Of a stretch of DNA of 56,613 bases, positions 8,543 through 16,540 are shown piece after piece (the stretch's first letter is position 1; each line of letters starts with the position of its first letter). Both the position numbers and the translations under genes were made by a program. The notes beneath the pieces were generated by a model. The model searched no databases. It saw only the letters and a program-made list of their open reading frames with translations, and was not told where the DNA came from. Source of the DNA: an uncultured bacterium (GTDB lineage Bacteria > Patescibacteriota > Dojkabacteria > SC72); contig CAIMEL010000022.1 in the NCBI GenBank assembly GCA_903840015.1, positions 1 to 56,613 on the forward strand. Reading direction: 5' to 3'.

Positions 8543-9685
8543 TTACATAAACATATTCTTCAAACTCTCTATATTAACAATATCTTTAATAATTACAAAG
8601 ACTATCAATACGATGAGAAGACCAAAACTAATATTTATTATCAAAGCTTCTACTCTTTCATCCAAATTCTTCCTCAACAAACCCTCTATAGTCAAGATAA
8701 AGACACGACCACCATCAAGAGCAGGTATTGGTAAGAGGTTAACTATTGCCAAAGAAAGAGATAGATCAGCAATAATGCTTAAGAAAGGTATCAATCCGAA
8801 ATCTTTAAAATAGTCTATAACAAAGTAGATACCAACTGGACCAGAAACTGAATTAGAAAGCTCTGTATAATCACCAGTATCCTGAGCCTTATTTATAATT
8901 TCACCAAATTTAATCCAAATTAATCGCAAGGTATTTACCAAGTGAACAGGCCCTGCAATCAACCTGTTATCTTCATACGACAGGATAACAAGATAGTTAC
9001 TTGGTAACGAAATACCAACCTTGCCTTCTGGAGAAACACCAACCAAATACTCTTTACACTCCTGATCTACACAGATATCCATAGATACATTCTGCCCTCG
9101 ATTCTCCCAGAGTAGAAGTCCAACCTCGTCTGAATTCTTAATATCTTGCCCTTGAATAGATACAATCTTACCCTTCTCAGGGATACCAGCCTTCTGTGCA
9201 CCCCCACCATCTAAAACTTCAAGATATTCCACATCCCCTATTCTTTCCCTGTAAAGCTCTCCTCCAATTGCATCGAATTTCTCAAATTCACTACCGATAA
9301 CAAGCTTCCATCCAGAGGCTCCAAGAACTATATAGTAAAAAAGTATTGCAAGGAAGATATTCATCGTAACTCCTGCAAGCATTACAAATATCTGTTGAAC
9401 TTTAGGCTTTTTCGATAAATTTCCCTTTGGATTAGACTTAGAATCCTCTTTTCCCGGATCTCCATCACCCAGAATCTTCACATAACCACCCAAGGGAAAC
9501 AACCTTATACTATACTGTGTACCTTTGAACTTCTTAGATATTAATTGGGGACCAAAGCCCAATGCAAATTCAAAAACTTTTGCTCCAACAATTTTCGCAG
9601 CTACAAAATGCCCCAACTCATGAACAAAAGTTAAGGTCCCTATAACTAGGATGAAAAGTAGGATATTTACAATCACAGATTCCAT
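8543..9685 (-). CDS. rseP: Site-2 intramembrane metalloprotease, RseP-like (M50) with PDZ domain
   Basis: 380 aa. Zinc motif HELGH at residues 22-26 in the first membrane helix and the third ligand motif NLLPIPALDGGRV near the C-terminus define the M50 family. Between them is one PDZ domain (VLDGGGAQKAGIPEKGKIVSIQGQ). RseP homologues cut membrane-bound regulators or leftover signal peptides. It sits between frr and the Cys-rich surface protein, 11 nt upstream of the latter. The family assignment is firm; orthology to RseP itself is inferred from order and length. Confidence 0.9.
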   Translation of the reverse strand: MESVIVNILLFILVIGTLTFVHELGHFVAAKIVGAKVFEFALGFGPQLISKKFKGTQYSIRLFPLGGYVKILGDGDPGKEDSKSNPKGNLSKKPKVQQIFVMLAGVTMNIFLAILFYYIVLGASGWKLVIGSEFEKFDAIGGELYRERIGDVEYLEVLDGGGAQKAGIPEKGKIVSIQGQDIKNSDEVGLLLWENRGQNVSMDICVDQECKEYLVGVSPEGKVGISLPSNYLVILSYEDNRLIAGPVHLVNTLRLIWIKFGEIINKAQDTGDYTELSNSVSGPVGIYFVIDYFKDFGLIPFLSIIADLSLSLAIVNLLPIPALDGGRVFILTIEGLLRKNLDERVEALIINISFGLLIVLIVFVIIKDIVNIESLKNMFM

Positions 9686-9701
9686 TCAAGTAAAGTATAA
9701 A

Positions 9702-10247
9702 TTATATTGTTAAAAGATCCTTTTCTTTCTCCTCCCTAATATCTTCAATAGTCGTATTTGCAGATTTAACCTCTTTCTCGATCTCCTCTCGCAATCTGTC
9801 TGCTTCATCTTCAGAGAAACCTTCCTTCTGAGCTTCATCAATCTCCTTCATATACTTCTGTCTAACCTGTCTTACAGCAACTCTTCCATCTTCTATTCTC
9901 TCTTTCATAACTTTCACATACTCTCTCCTTCTTTCCTCTGTCAAATCAGGGATTTTAACCAACACCCTATCACCCTCTGTTATTGGTGAGAAACCAAGAT
10001 TTGCGGAATTTATCGCTTTAGAAATATTATCTAAAATACTCTTGTCCCATGGTTGAATAATTACAGTCTTTGCATCAAGAGCATTTATGGAAGCGAGATT
10101 TTTCAAAGGTGACGATGTCTCATAGGCATTCACCATAACATCCTCAACTAATTCAGGTGTAGCTCGACCTGTACGAATCTGTGAGAGATCCTCCTTTATA
10201 TGGGCAATACATTTAGCAATATCAATCTGAAATTGTTTGAAATCCAT
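9702..10247 (-). CDS. frr: Ribosome recycling factor
   Basis: Splits post-termination ribosomes together with EF-G. I place the start at ATG 10247 (MDFKQFQIDIAKCI); an in-frame TTG 15 nt upstream would add five residues with no family support. 181 aa. Conserved RTGRATPELVEDV, INALDAKTVIIQPWDKS and LTEERRREYVK segments are present. It follows tsf, as in most bacteria, but has its own promoter overlapping the end of tsf. Confidence 0.95.
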   Translation of the reverse strand: MDFKQFQIDIAKCIAHIKEDLSQIRTGRATPELVEDVMVNAYETSSPLKNLASINALDAKTVIIQPWDKSILDNISKAINSANLGFSPITEGDRVLVKIPDLTEERRREYVKVMKERIEDGRVAVRQVRQKYMKEIDEAQKEGFSEDEADRLREEIEKEVKSANTTIEDIREEKEKDLLTI

Positions 10248-10275
10248 TTGCAAAATACTCAAAGATTATTAGGAT

Positions 10276-10304
10276 ATTGTATCCCAATGGTATAATCTTG
10301 TCTA
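10276..10304 (-). promoter_or_regulatory. promoter between tsf and frr
   Basis: Minus strand TAGACA, 17 bp, TACAAT, partly inside the tsf stop. It predicts a leader of about 20 nt for frr without a Shine-Dalgarno. Confidence 0.45.
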
Positions 10305-11018
10305 CTTTTTACCTAACTCCCAAATAAGGATTCTGGAGATCTCCAAAGGCTCTCCCATTTTCTGGATTGCTTCATCTAAGAGATCTTTGATTGCTTTAGA
10401 TTCATCTTTAAACCATTTCTGCTCTAGAAGGCACTTCTCTGCATAATATTTATTTATCTTACCCTGAAGAATCTTCTCTATCATCTCCTTCGGCTTATTC
10501 TCTGACTCCAATTCCTTTGCGAATAGTGCCATAAGTTTTTCGACTTCCTCAGAAGGGACTGAATCTCTCGACACAAATTCCGGCTTCATTGCCGCAACTT
10601 GCAAAGATAACTCATGAACAAAACTTCTAAAATCCTCATTTCTTGCTACAAAGTCAGTCTTAGTCTTAACCTCAACAAGTGCTACTAACTTCTGCTCCTT
10701 ACCATGAACATAGACATCTATAACACCCTCCTGTTTCTGTTCACAATCAGGTTCTATTGGCTCATCCCAACCCCTTTCTTTTATAATTTCTACCGCCTTT
10801 TCAAAATCCTTTTCTGCCTCCTCTAATGCTAGCTTACAAAGACCTATCTTTGCACCGGTAAGATTTCGCAACCTACCGATGACATCACTTCTTTCATTTA
10901 TATACTCGATTGCCTTTGCCATATCACCATCACTCTTCACCAAAGCTTCCTTACACAACCCCATACCAGCAGAAGTTTTTGCTCGAAGCACTTTTATATC
11001 ATCTATTGTTACTCCCAT
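10302..11018 (-). CDS. tsf: Elongation factor Ts with duplicated N-terminal UBA-like domain
   Basis: Nucleotide-exchange factor for EF-Tu. 238 aa. Residues about 3-48 form the usual UBA domain (VLRAKTSAGMGLCKEAL) and residues about 49-90 form a second copy (LRNLTGAKIGLCKLALEEA...AVEIIKERGW). The EF-Tu-contacting motif TDFVARNEDF is therefore shifted to about residue 121 instead of about 80. The core after it is short, with one clear dimerisation-type subdomain. It lies 18 nt downstream of rpsB, the universal gene order. Confidence 0.93.
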   Translation of the reverse strand: MGVTIDDIKVLRAKTSAGMGLCKEALVKSDGDMAKAIEYINERSDVIGRLRNLTGAKIGLCKLALEEAEKDFEKAVEIIKERGWDEPIEPDCEQKQEGVIDVYVHGKEQKLVALVEVKTKTDFVARNEDFRSFVHELSLQVAAMKPEFVSRDSVPSEEVEKLMALFAKELESENKPKEMIEKILQGKINKYYAEKCLLEQKWFKDESKAIKDLLDEAIQKMGEPLEISRILIWELGKK

Positions 11019-11036
11019 TAGATTGAAAACTAGAAA

Positions 11037-12173
11037 TTATTTAATTGCTTTCAAAATCTCATCAACCGCCTTCGCACCAATTCCTTTCACAGAGAGAAGC
11101 TCTTCCTTTGGAGTTGATTTCACCTTTGCCACTGTTGTAATTCCAGCATCCAGAAGAGCCTTAACTATTCGAGATGAAAGACCTAAGTCCTCCAACCCCT
11201 TGTTATCTTCCTCCTCTTTTACCTTCTCAGCTGCTTCTATCTCCGCAGAGATATCTTTCTCCTTTTTTACAACTCTAACTACAGAGCCTGTATTCTCAGC
11301 CTTAATCTTTCCTTCCCTCAAAGCTTTCATTCTCTCTCTCTCCTCTTCTTCCATCTTTGCCATTCGCATCTTCTCTTCTTCAAAATCCTTTGTCCATTTG
11401 CTCAAAAGTGCCTCCTGATCTCTCCTCAAAGACACAACAGAAAGAGATTTCTTAGATTTACCAACTACATCTCCTAGAAGATTTACCAAAAGTGATACAC
11501 TCTTCAAAGAATCATCATTCGCAGGTATTGGGTAATCTACTAAATCTGGATTACAATTAGTATCAAGGATTGCAATGATTGGTATATTCATACTCCTAGC
11601 CTCTTTGATTGCATTCTTCTCAACTTTCGTATCAATTACAACAACAGCCTCTGGTAATTTGTCCATAAATTTAATACCTTGATAGATCCTATTCAACCTC
11701 TCTACATCTCGTTACATCAACAAAACTTCCTTCTTGACCAATCCTCTAGCTCCTTTCGCAAGAAGTTCTTCCATCTTCACCAAACCTTGAACACTCTTTT
11801 TCATACCTTCGAAATTTGTAAAGAGACCACCAGGCCATCTTCTATTTACATAGAACATACCATTTTTCTCCGCAACAGCCTGAACAATGGATGCTGCTTG
11901 TCCCTTTGTCCCAACTATCAAAATATTACCAGTTTCAGAATATTTAGAAAGAACAGCAAGAGTCTCCTCAAGAAGCTCCTTCGTTTTAACCAAATCTATA
12001 ATGTGAATTCCATTTCTCTCTTCGTAGATATACTTCTTCATTCTCGGATTCCAAGCACTTTTCTTGTGACCAAAATGGGCTCCGGCTTTAAGTAAATCTA
12101 TGAGTTCTGGTGTTTGAAAACTTTTATTTTTAGTCTCTGTTTTCTCTGAGACCTTTTCTTTTAACTCGGTCAT
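11037..12173 (-). CDS. rpsB: 30S ribosomal protein uS2 interrupted by an in-frame TAA; C-terminal helix-hairpin-helix extension
   Basis: Start ATG 12173 (MTELKEKVSEKTETKNKS), preceded by AAGGAAGGAA. S2 motifs: LLKAGAHFGHKKSAWNPRMK, NRRWPGGLFTNF, and after the interruption GIKFMDKLPEAVVVID and IPIIAILDTNCNP. Codon 154 (11714-11712) reads TAA in the same frame, between KKEVLLM and RDVERLNRIY. Homologues carry Lys or Thr at this place, and AAA to TAA is one substitution. After the S2 core there is a charged linker and a terminal domain of about 50 residues (LGLSSRIVKALLDAGITTV, LLSVKGIGAKAVDEILKAI) resembling the RNA polymerase alpha C-terminal domain. Without readthrough the product is 153 aa plus a separately started rest. 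Confidence 0.9.
11712..11714 (-). other. in-frame TAA inside rpsB
   Basis: The codons on both sides continue the uS2 alignment in one unchanged frame, so this is a nonsense codon and not a frameshift. The next in-frame start downstream is TTG at 11696. Confidence 0.9.
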
Positions 12174-12360
12174 TATATTTTTCCTTCCTTTTATTAATAT
12201 CTTTGTAGGACTTATGTCCAGGAATGACACAAAGATATATGAGATTAATTAACTGTAGGATTATACTAATTAAAGATATCTTTGACAACCCTGTTCTACC
12301 TAGTCTTTGATTTAGGAATATGGTAGCATACGATTTGAGTAATTCCAGATAGAAATCATC

Positions 12361-12954
12361 ATGAAGATACATATTCCAAAGAAAATTAACAGAATTATCT
12401 TAATCCTAATCGTTTCGGATGTCTTGATTATCTCTGCATGGGGACTGATTTCTCCATTTCTAACAATCTTCATGACAGAACAGATCTCAGATGGGACTAT
12501 TCAAGCTGCAGGATTTGCCACTACTATCTTTCTGATTGTAAGTGGAATTTTACAAATACCCATATCTATTCACCTAGACAAGAAGGAAGGATATATGGAT
12601 GAATATTTCTTCATTGTAGCAGGCTCTTTGCTTTCCGCTATTTCATGCCTACTTTTCATACTTTCGACACAAATGATCCATATATATCTAATTCAGATAA
12701 TATATGCTCTTGGTTGTTCATTTGCATATCCAGCTTGGTATAGTCTATTTTCCCGAAATGTAGATGAAGAAAATACTGCTTTTGAGTGGACTATATACAA
12801 TACAGCTATTGCTCTAGGAACTGCAGTATCAGCCTCTATCGGAGGCTTGATGATATCAGGATTAGGATATCAAACAACATTTATATGCGTAGCAGCAGTC
12901 TCTGTCATTGGTTCTATTCTTTTGATGTCTCTCAAGAAATATCTTAAGGATTAA
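12361..12954 (+). CDS. Half-size major facilitator superfamily-like membrane protein
   Basis: 197 aa with about six hydrophobic helices, half the usual twelve. The opening (ILIVSDVLIISAWGLISPFLTIF) and the loop after helix 2 (IPISIHLDKKEG) resemble the first half of MFS transporters. The frame ends with a clean stop after KKYLKD, and what follows is radC on the other strand, so the second half is not downstream. It may work as a homodimer or be a decayed transporter. No Shine-Dalgarno is visible. Substrate unknown. Confidence 0.65.
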   Translation: MKIHIPKKINRIILILIVSDVLIISAWGLISPFLTIFMTEQISDGTIQAAGFATTIFLIVSGILQIPISIHLDKKEGYMDEYFFIVAGSLLSAISCLLFILSTQMIHIYLIQIIYALGCSFAYPAWYSLFSRNVDEENTAFEWTIYNTAIALGTAVSASIGGLMISGLGYQTTFICVAAVSVIGSILLMSLKKYLKD

Positions 12955-13613
12955 CTCAAGTCGACCCTTTCCCACCCTTTCTCCCCTATTACAATATGGT
13001 CAAGTAAATTCAATCCGACAAGACCCAATCCTTCCGAAATACGCTTAGTAATAACGATATCATCACTACTTGGGGTATGATCTCCTGAAGGGTGATTATG
13101 CGCAAGAACAACACTGCTTGCATTTACCTCGAGTGCTGGAATTATTATATCCCGAGGCAAAACAGAAACCCCATCTAAGCTCCCAATACATATCGTTCTA
13201 CGTGCTAGCAATTCGAATCTTGAGTTTAGGAACAACGCTACAACATGCTCCTGTTTCCTTCTGGAAATATCCCGAAGCAGTGTATATGCATCATTCGATG
13301 TTTTCAAAAAAATCTTCTCACCCGAATCAACCTCATACAATCTTCTCCCCAACTCTATCCCACTTAAAATTCTCATTGCGGTAACCAACCCAATCCCTTC
13401 TACACCAACAATGTCCTTTATATCTATCTCCGTTTTCTTCTGAACAACTCTTTTCATCTGTAAAAGTACACTTTTAGAAACGTCTAAAAAATTTCTACCT
13501 TTTACACCTTTCCCTACTAGAATAGCTATCAATTCCATATCTGACAGATTCGTCAGACCTTTTTGTAGGTATTTCTCCCTTGGAAGCATGGAGAATATTT
13601 TAGAGGAGGGCAA
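12951..13613 (-). CDS. radC: RadC-type JAB domain protein
   Basis: 220 aa. The N-terminal part has a helix-hairpin-helix (IVGVEGIGLVTAMRILSGIELGR cut into two helices) and the C-terminal part carries the JAB metal motif AHNHPSGDHTPSSDD, with His-x-His and Asp. This is the standard RadC/DUF2466 layout; biochemical role unclear despite the historical link to DNA repair. It overlaps the end of the MFS-like gene by 4 nt (convergent) and lies 11 nt downstream of topA. Confidence 0.93.
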   Translation of the reverse strand: MPSSKIFSMLPREKYLQKGLTNLSDMELIAILVGKGVKGRNFLDVSKSVLLQMKRVVQKKTEIDIKDIVGVEGIGLVTAMRILSGIELGRRLYEVDSGEKIFLKTSNDAYTLLRDISRRKQEHVVALFLNSRFELLARRTICIGSLDGVSVLPRDIIIPALEVNASSVVLAHNHPSGDHTPSSDDIVITKRISEGLGLVGLNLLDHIVIGEKGWERVDLS

Positions 13614-13624
13614 TTAAGAAATTA

Positions 13625-15781
13625 TTAACTCTCGGAATCTTTCTTGGCTTTTGACTTTTTTACTTTCTTAATATACTTACAGTTTGGATAATTGCTACAC
13701 CCAGTAAAGCTTCTACCCCATTTCCCTTTTCTTTCTACTAAGTGATACCCACACTCAGGACATTTCTCGTTTAGCAGCAATGGAACCAATCCCTTACAAG
13801 TTGGATATTTCTCACAGGCCCAGAATTTACCATACTTACCATTTTTAAGTACAAGTTTTGATTTACACAAAGGGCATTCTTCAGGCTTAAAGTACTTGTT
13901 ATAGTCTAAAGTATCCTCTTTACCTTCTAAATCCTTCATACCTTTACATTCTGGAAACCTATTACAGCTTAAGAACTTACCATATCTCCCAACCCTAATA
14001 ACAGTACCACTCCCACACTCAGGGCACTTCTCCTCTGACTCGCCTAAAATCACCACATCCTCCTTCTTAACACTCTCCTGAGCTATATTAATTCCCTCTT
14101 GCAACATTTTGTACTCTCTGTCTATCACAGGGACATATTTCTTCTTCCCAAGCGCTATCCCATCTAACTCATCCTCTACCTTTGCTGTATATGCGTAGTC
14201 CATAAGCCTATCAAAGCTATTACGCAGGAAGTTGGTTACAATCCTACCAACATCTGTTGGGAACAAGGATCTTGCCTCTCTCTCAACATATCCCCTACCT
14301 TGAATAGTAGAGATAATTGTAGAGTATGTAGAAGGTCTACCAATACCAAGCTCTTCAAGCTTCTTTATCAAGGAGGCCTCTGTATACCTGGCAGGAGGCA
14401 GAGTAAACTTCTGCTCATTGACGAACTCAACCTTTTCAAGCTCATCCCCTTTGGTAATCTGACAAATTTCCTGTAAATCATCTTCCAACTCCTTGGTTCC
14501 TAAAACTTTTCTAAAGCCATCAAACATCGTTATCTCTCCACCCATTGTAAAGATATACTCTGGAGAACTAGGTTCTCTTGGTACTAAGGAAACAGTTAAA
14601 ACTTGAACTCTCTTCTCAGCCATCTGACTAGAAACTGTTCTCTTCCAAATCATTTCATACAACTTAGCTGCAGCAACTCCCAAATCTTTCTGTACAAGCT
14701 TAATATCAAGATTAAAATCTGTAGGACGAATTGCCTCATGTGCTTCCTGTGCATTCTTAGACTTGTTCTTGTAATAGTTTGGCTTCTCTGGAACATATTC
14801 CTTTCCAAAGCGAGAAGAAACCAAGGAACGAATCTCTTCAACAGCTTTACTGCTAAGAAAAACAGAATCCGTTCTCATATATGTAATATATCCTGCTTGG
14901 TACAAGATCTGCGCCAAACCCATTGTCTTTTTTGATGTATATCCAAGAGCATTATATGCTGATTGCTGCATTGTAGAGGTTGTAAAAGGAGGATATGCAT
15001 GCTTCTTCACATCTCTCTTTACAACATCTTTTACACGGAATTTTGAATCTCCCATTTTAGCTTCAAAGTCCTCCACCTCACCTTTTGATTTGGGCACATA
15101 TTTCTTTCCATCTTTCTTAGATAATTTCGCCGTCAATATCTTCCCGTTATCTTCCTTCAGTTTTACCGAAACATCCCAATACTCCTCAGAAAGAAATGCC
15201 TCCCTTTCCTCCTCTTTTTCAACAATCAACCTCAAAGCAACAGATTGCACCCTTCCAGCAGACAATCCATACCAAATCTTTTTCCAAATCAATTCAGAAA
15301 GTTTGTAACCAACTAATCGATCTAATACTCTCCTTGCCTTTTGAGCATCAACCAGGTTGACATTGACAACTGTGGGATTTGCTATCGCTTCCTCTATGGC
15401 AGTTTTAGTAATTTCATGGAAAGATACTCTTTTAGCATTTTCCAATTTCAATTCATTTGCAACATGCCAAGCAATAGCTTCTCCCTCTCTATCAGGGTCC
15501 ATTGCAAGAAAGACTGAGCCCTCTTTTGGAATTGATTTCTTCAAATCTTTCAGAATCTTACCCTTACCATATATTGTTTCAAACAGTGGTTCATATTCAT
15601 TCTCCAAATCAACCCCCAGCTTATTCTTCGGAAGATCAATAACATGGCCAACTGTTGCCATAACTTTGTAATCAGTTCCCAGATACTTATTTATAGTTTT
15701 AGCTTTGGAAGGAGACTCTACTATGAGTAGATTTCTGTATGATTTTTTCTCACTCTTTGTGGTTTTCTTTTTACTACTCAT
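13625..15781 (-). CDS. topA: DNA topoisomerase I
   Basis: Type IA enzyme relaxing negative supercoils. Start ATG 15781; a TTG one codon upstream is less likely. TOPRIM domain with IVESPSKAKTINKYL and the DPDREGEAIAWH acidic motif. The catalytic Tyr is in GYITYMRTDS at about residue 301. The C-terminus has three four-cysteine zinc ribbons (CPECGSG, CPLCKSK, CPECGYH with partners) followed by a lysine-rich tail. About 718 aa. A perfect TTGACA -35 and a TATTTT -10 seven nt before the ATG predict a leaderless transcript that probably continues into radC. Confidence 0.97.
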   Translation of the reverse strand: MSSKKKTTKSEKKSYRNLLIVESPSKAKTINKYLGTDYKVMATVGHVIDLPKNKLGVDLENEYEPLFETIYGKGKILKDLKKSIPKEGSVFLAMDPDREGEAIAWHVANELKLENAKRVSFHEITKTAIEEAIANPTVVNVNLVDAQKARRVLDRLVGYKLSELIWKKIWYGLSAGRVQSVALRLIVEKEEEREAFLSEEYWDVSVKLKEDNGKILTAKLSKKDGKKYVPKSKGEVEDFEAKMGDSKFRVKDVVKRDVKKHAYPPFTTSTMQQSAYNALGYTSKKTMGLAQILYQAGYITYMRTDSVFLSSKAVEEIRSLVSSRFGKEYVPEKPNYYKNKSKNAQEAHEAIRPTDFNLDIKLVQKDLGVAAAKLYEMIWKRTVSSQMAEKRVQVLTVSLVPREPSSPEYIFTMGGEITMFDGFRKVLGTKELEDDLQEICQITKGDELEKVEFVNEQKFTLPPARYTEASLIKKLEELGIGRPSTYSTIISTIQGRGYVEREARSLFPTDVGRIVTNFLRNSFDRLMDYAYTAKVEDELDGIALGKKKYVPVIDREYKMLQEGINIAQESVKKEDVVILGESEEKCPECGSGTVIRVGRYGKFLSCNRFPECKGMKDLEGKEDTLDYNKYFKPEECPLCKSKLVLKNGKYGKFWACEKYPTCKGLVPLLLNEKCPECGYHLVERKGKWGRSFTGCSNYPNCKYIKKVKKSKAKKDSES

Positions 15782-15788
15782 CAAATTT

Positions 15789-15818
15789 AAAATACCTTAA
15801 TTAGTTAATTGATGTCAA
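15789..15818 (-). promoter_or_regulatory. promoter of topA
   Basis: Minus strand TTGACA, 18 bp, TATTTT, then 7 nt to the ATG. Confidence 0.5.
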
Positions 15819-15849
15819 ATCAAATGTCGCCAGTTATATATTATTGAAG

Positions 15850-16518
15850 CTATTTAAGCAATAGCTGCTCCTCTCGAATTGACAATATCTCCTTCATCGT
15901 ATTTACCCCTCTTACTACTTCTGCACCCTCAGCCAAGAGCATATTACATCCTTGAGAACCTACACTGTCTATCCTTCCTGGTACCACATAGATATCACGG
16001 CCATATTCTAAAGCATACCTTGCAGTATGGAGTGAACCACTATTTAACCCAGCCTCTATGAGTATTGTCGTATCAGAGATTCCTGCCAGTAACCGATTAC
16101 GCATAGAATACATACCTTTATGGAGTTTTACCCTCTCCGGGAATTCCGCCAGGATCAAGCCTTTTTTACGTAACAAATTGTATATCCCCATATTTGCTTT
16201 GGGTATCGCTGTACAGATTCCACCTGGAACTATTGCCAGGGTCTTTATACCTCTTCGTAAACAAACTCTATGAACCTCAGCGTCTACTCCCAATGCCAAA
16301 CCACTAACTATAGCAACATCTAATTTGCTCAAGAAGGAAGGCAGTAGTGAGTTAATAACTTTAATTCCATAACCTGTGATTTTTCTTGTACCTACGATAG
16401 TAATCGATCTTGCCGAGAGAAAAGAGATATCACCATAGCAGTACAATTTGGTTGGAGCTCTCTCTATCTCCCTGAAAAGAACAGGATACCTGGAATCACT
16501 TCTCATTATCTCCACCAT
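15850..16518 (-). CDS. dprA: DNA-processing protein DprA (Rossmann core only)
   Basis: Loads RecA on incoming single-stranded DNA in natural transformation. 222 aa, essentially the Rossmann-like core, without the N-terminal SAM or C-terminal winged-helix domains found in longer homologues. Motifs: IVGTRKITGYG, VSGLALGVDAEVHR (usual SGLARGID with Arg replaced by Leu) and EAGLNSGSLHTARYALEYGR followed by VVPG. With comEC and comEA at 53-56 kb it indicates a DNA-uptake route. It lies 22 nt after the PBP2 gene. Confidence 0.92.
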   Translation of the reverse strand: MVEIMRSDSRYPVLFREIERAPTKLYCYGDISFLSARSITIVGTRKITGYGIKVINSLLPSFLSKLDVAIVSGLALGVDAEVHRVCLRRGIKTLAIVPGGICTAIPKANMGIYNLLRKKGLILAEFPERVKLHKGMYSMRNRLLAGISDTTILIEAGLNSGSLHTARYALEYGRDIYVVPGRIDSVGSQGCNMLLAEGAEVVRGVNTMKEILSIREEQLLLK

Positions 16519-16540
16519 ACCAAATGATATTGTGAAGATA

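Noticed and set aside
11696-11714. frameshift in rpsB
   Set aside because: Reading the bases one by one shows both halves in the same frame; the interruption is a TAA codon.
12130-12372. 80-codon minus-strand frame upstream of rpsB
   Set aside because: It overlaps the rpsB start in another frame, lacks a start signal and any recognisable motif.
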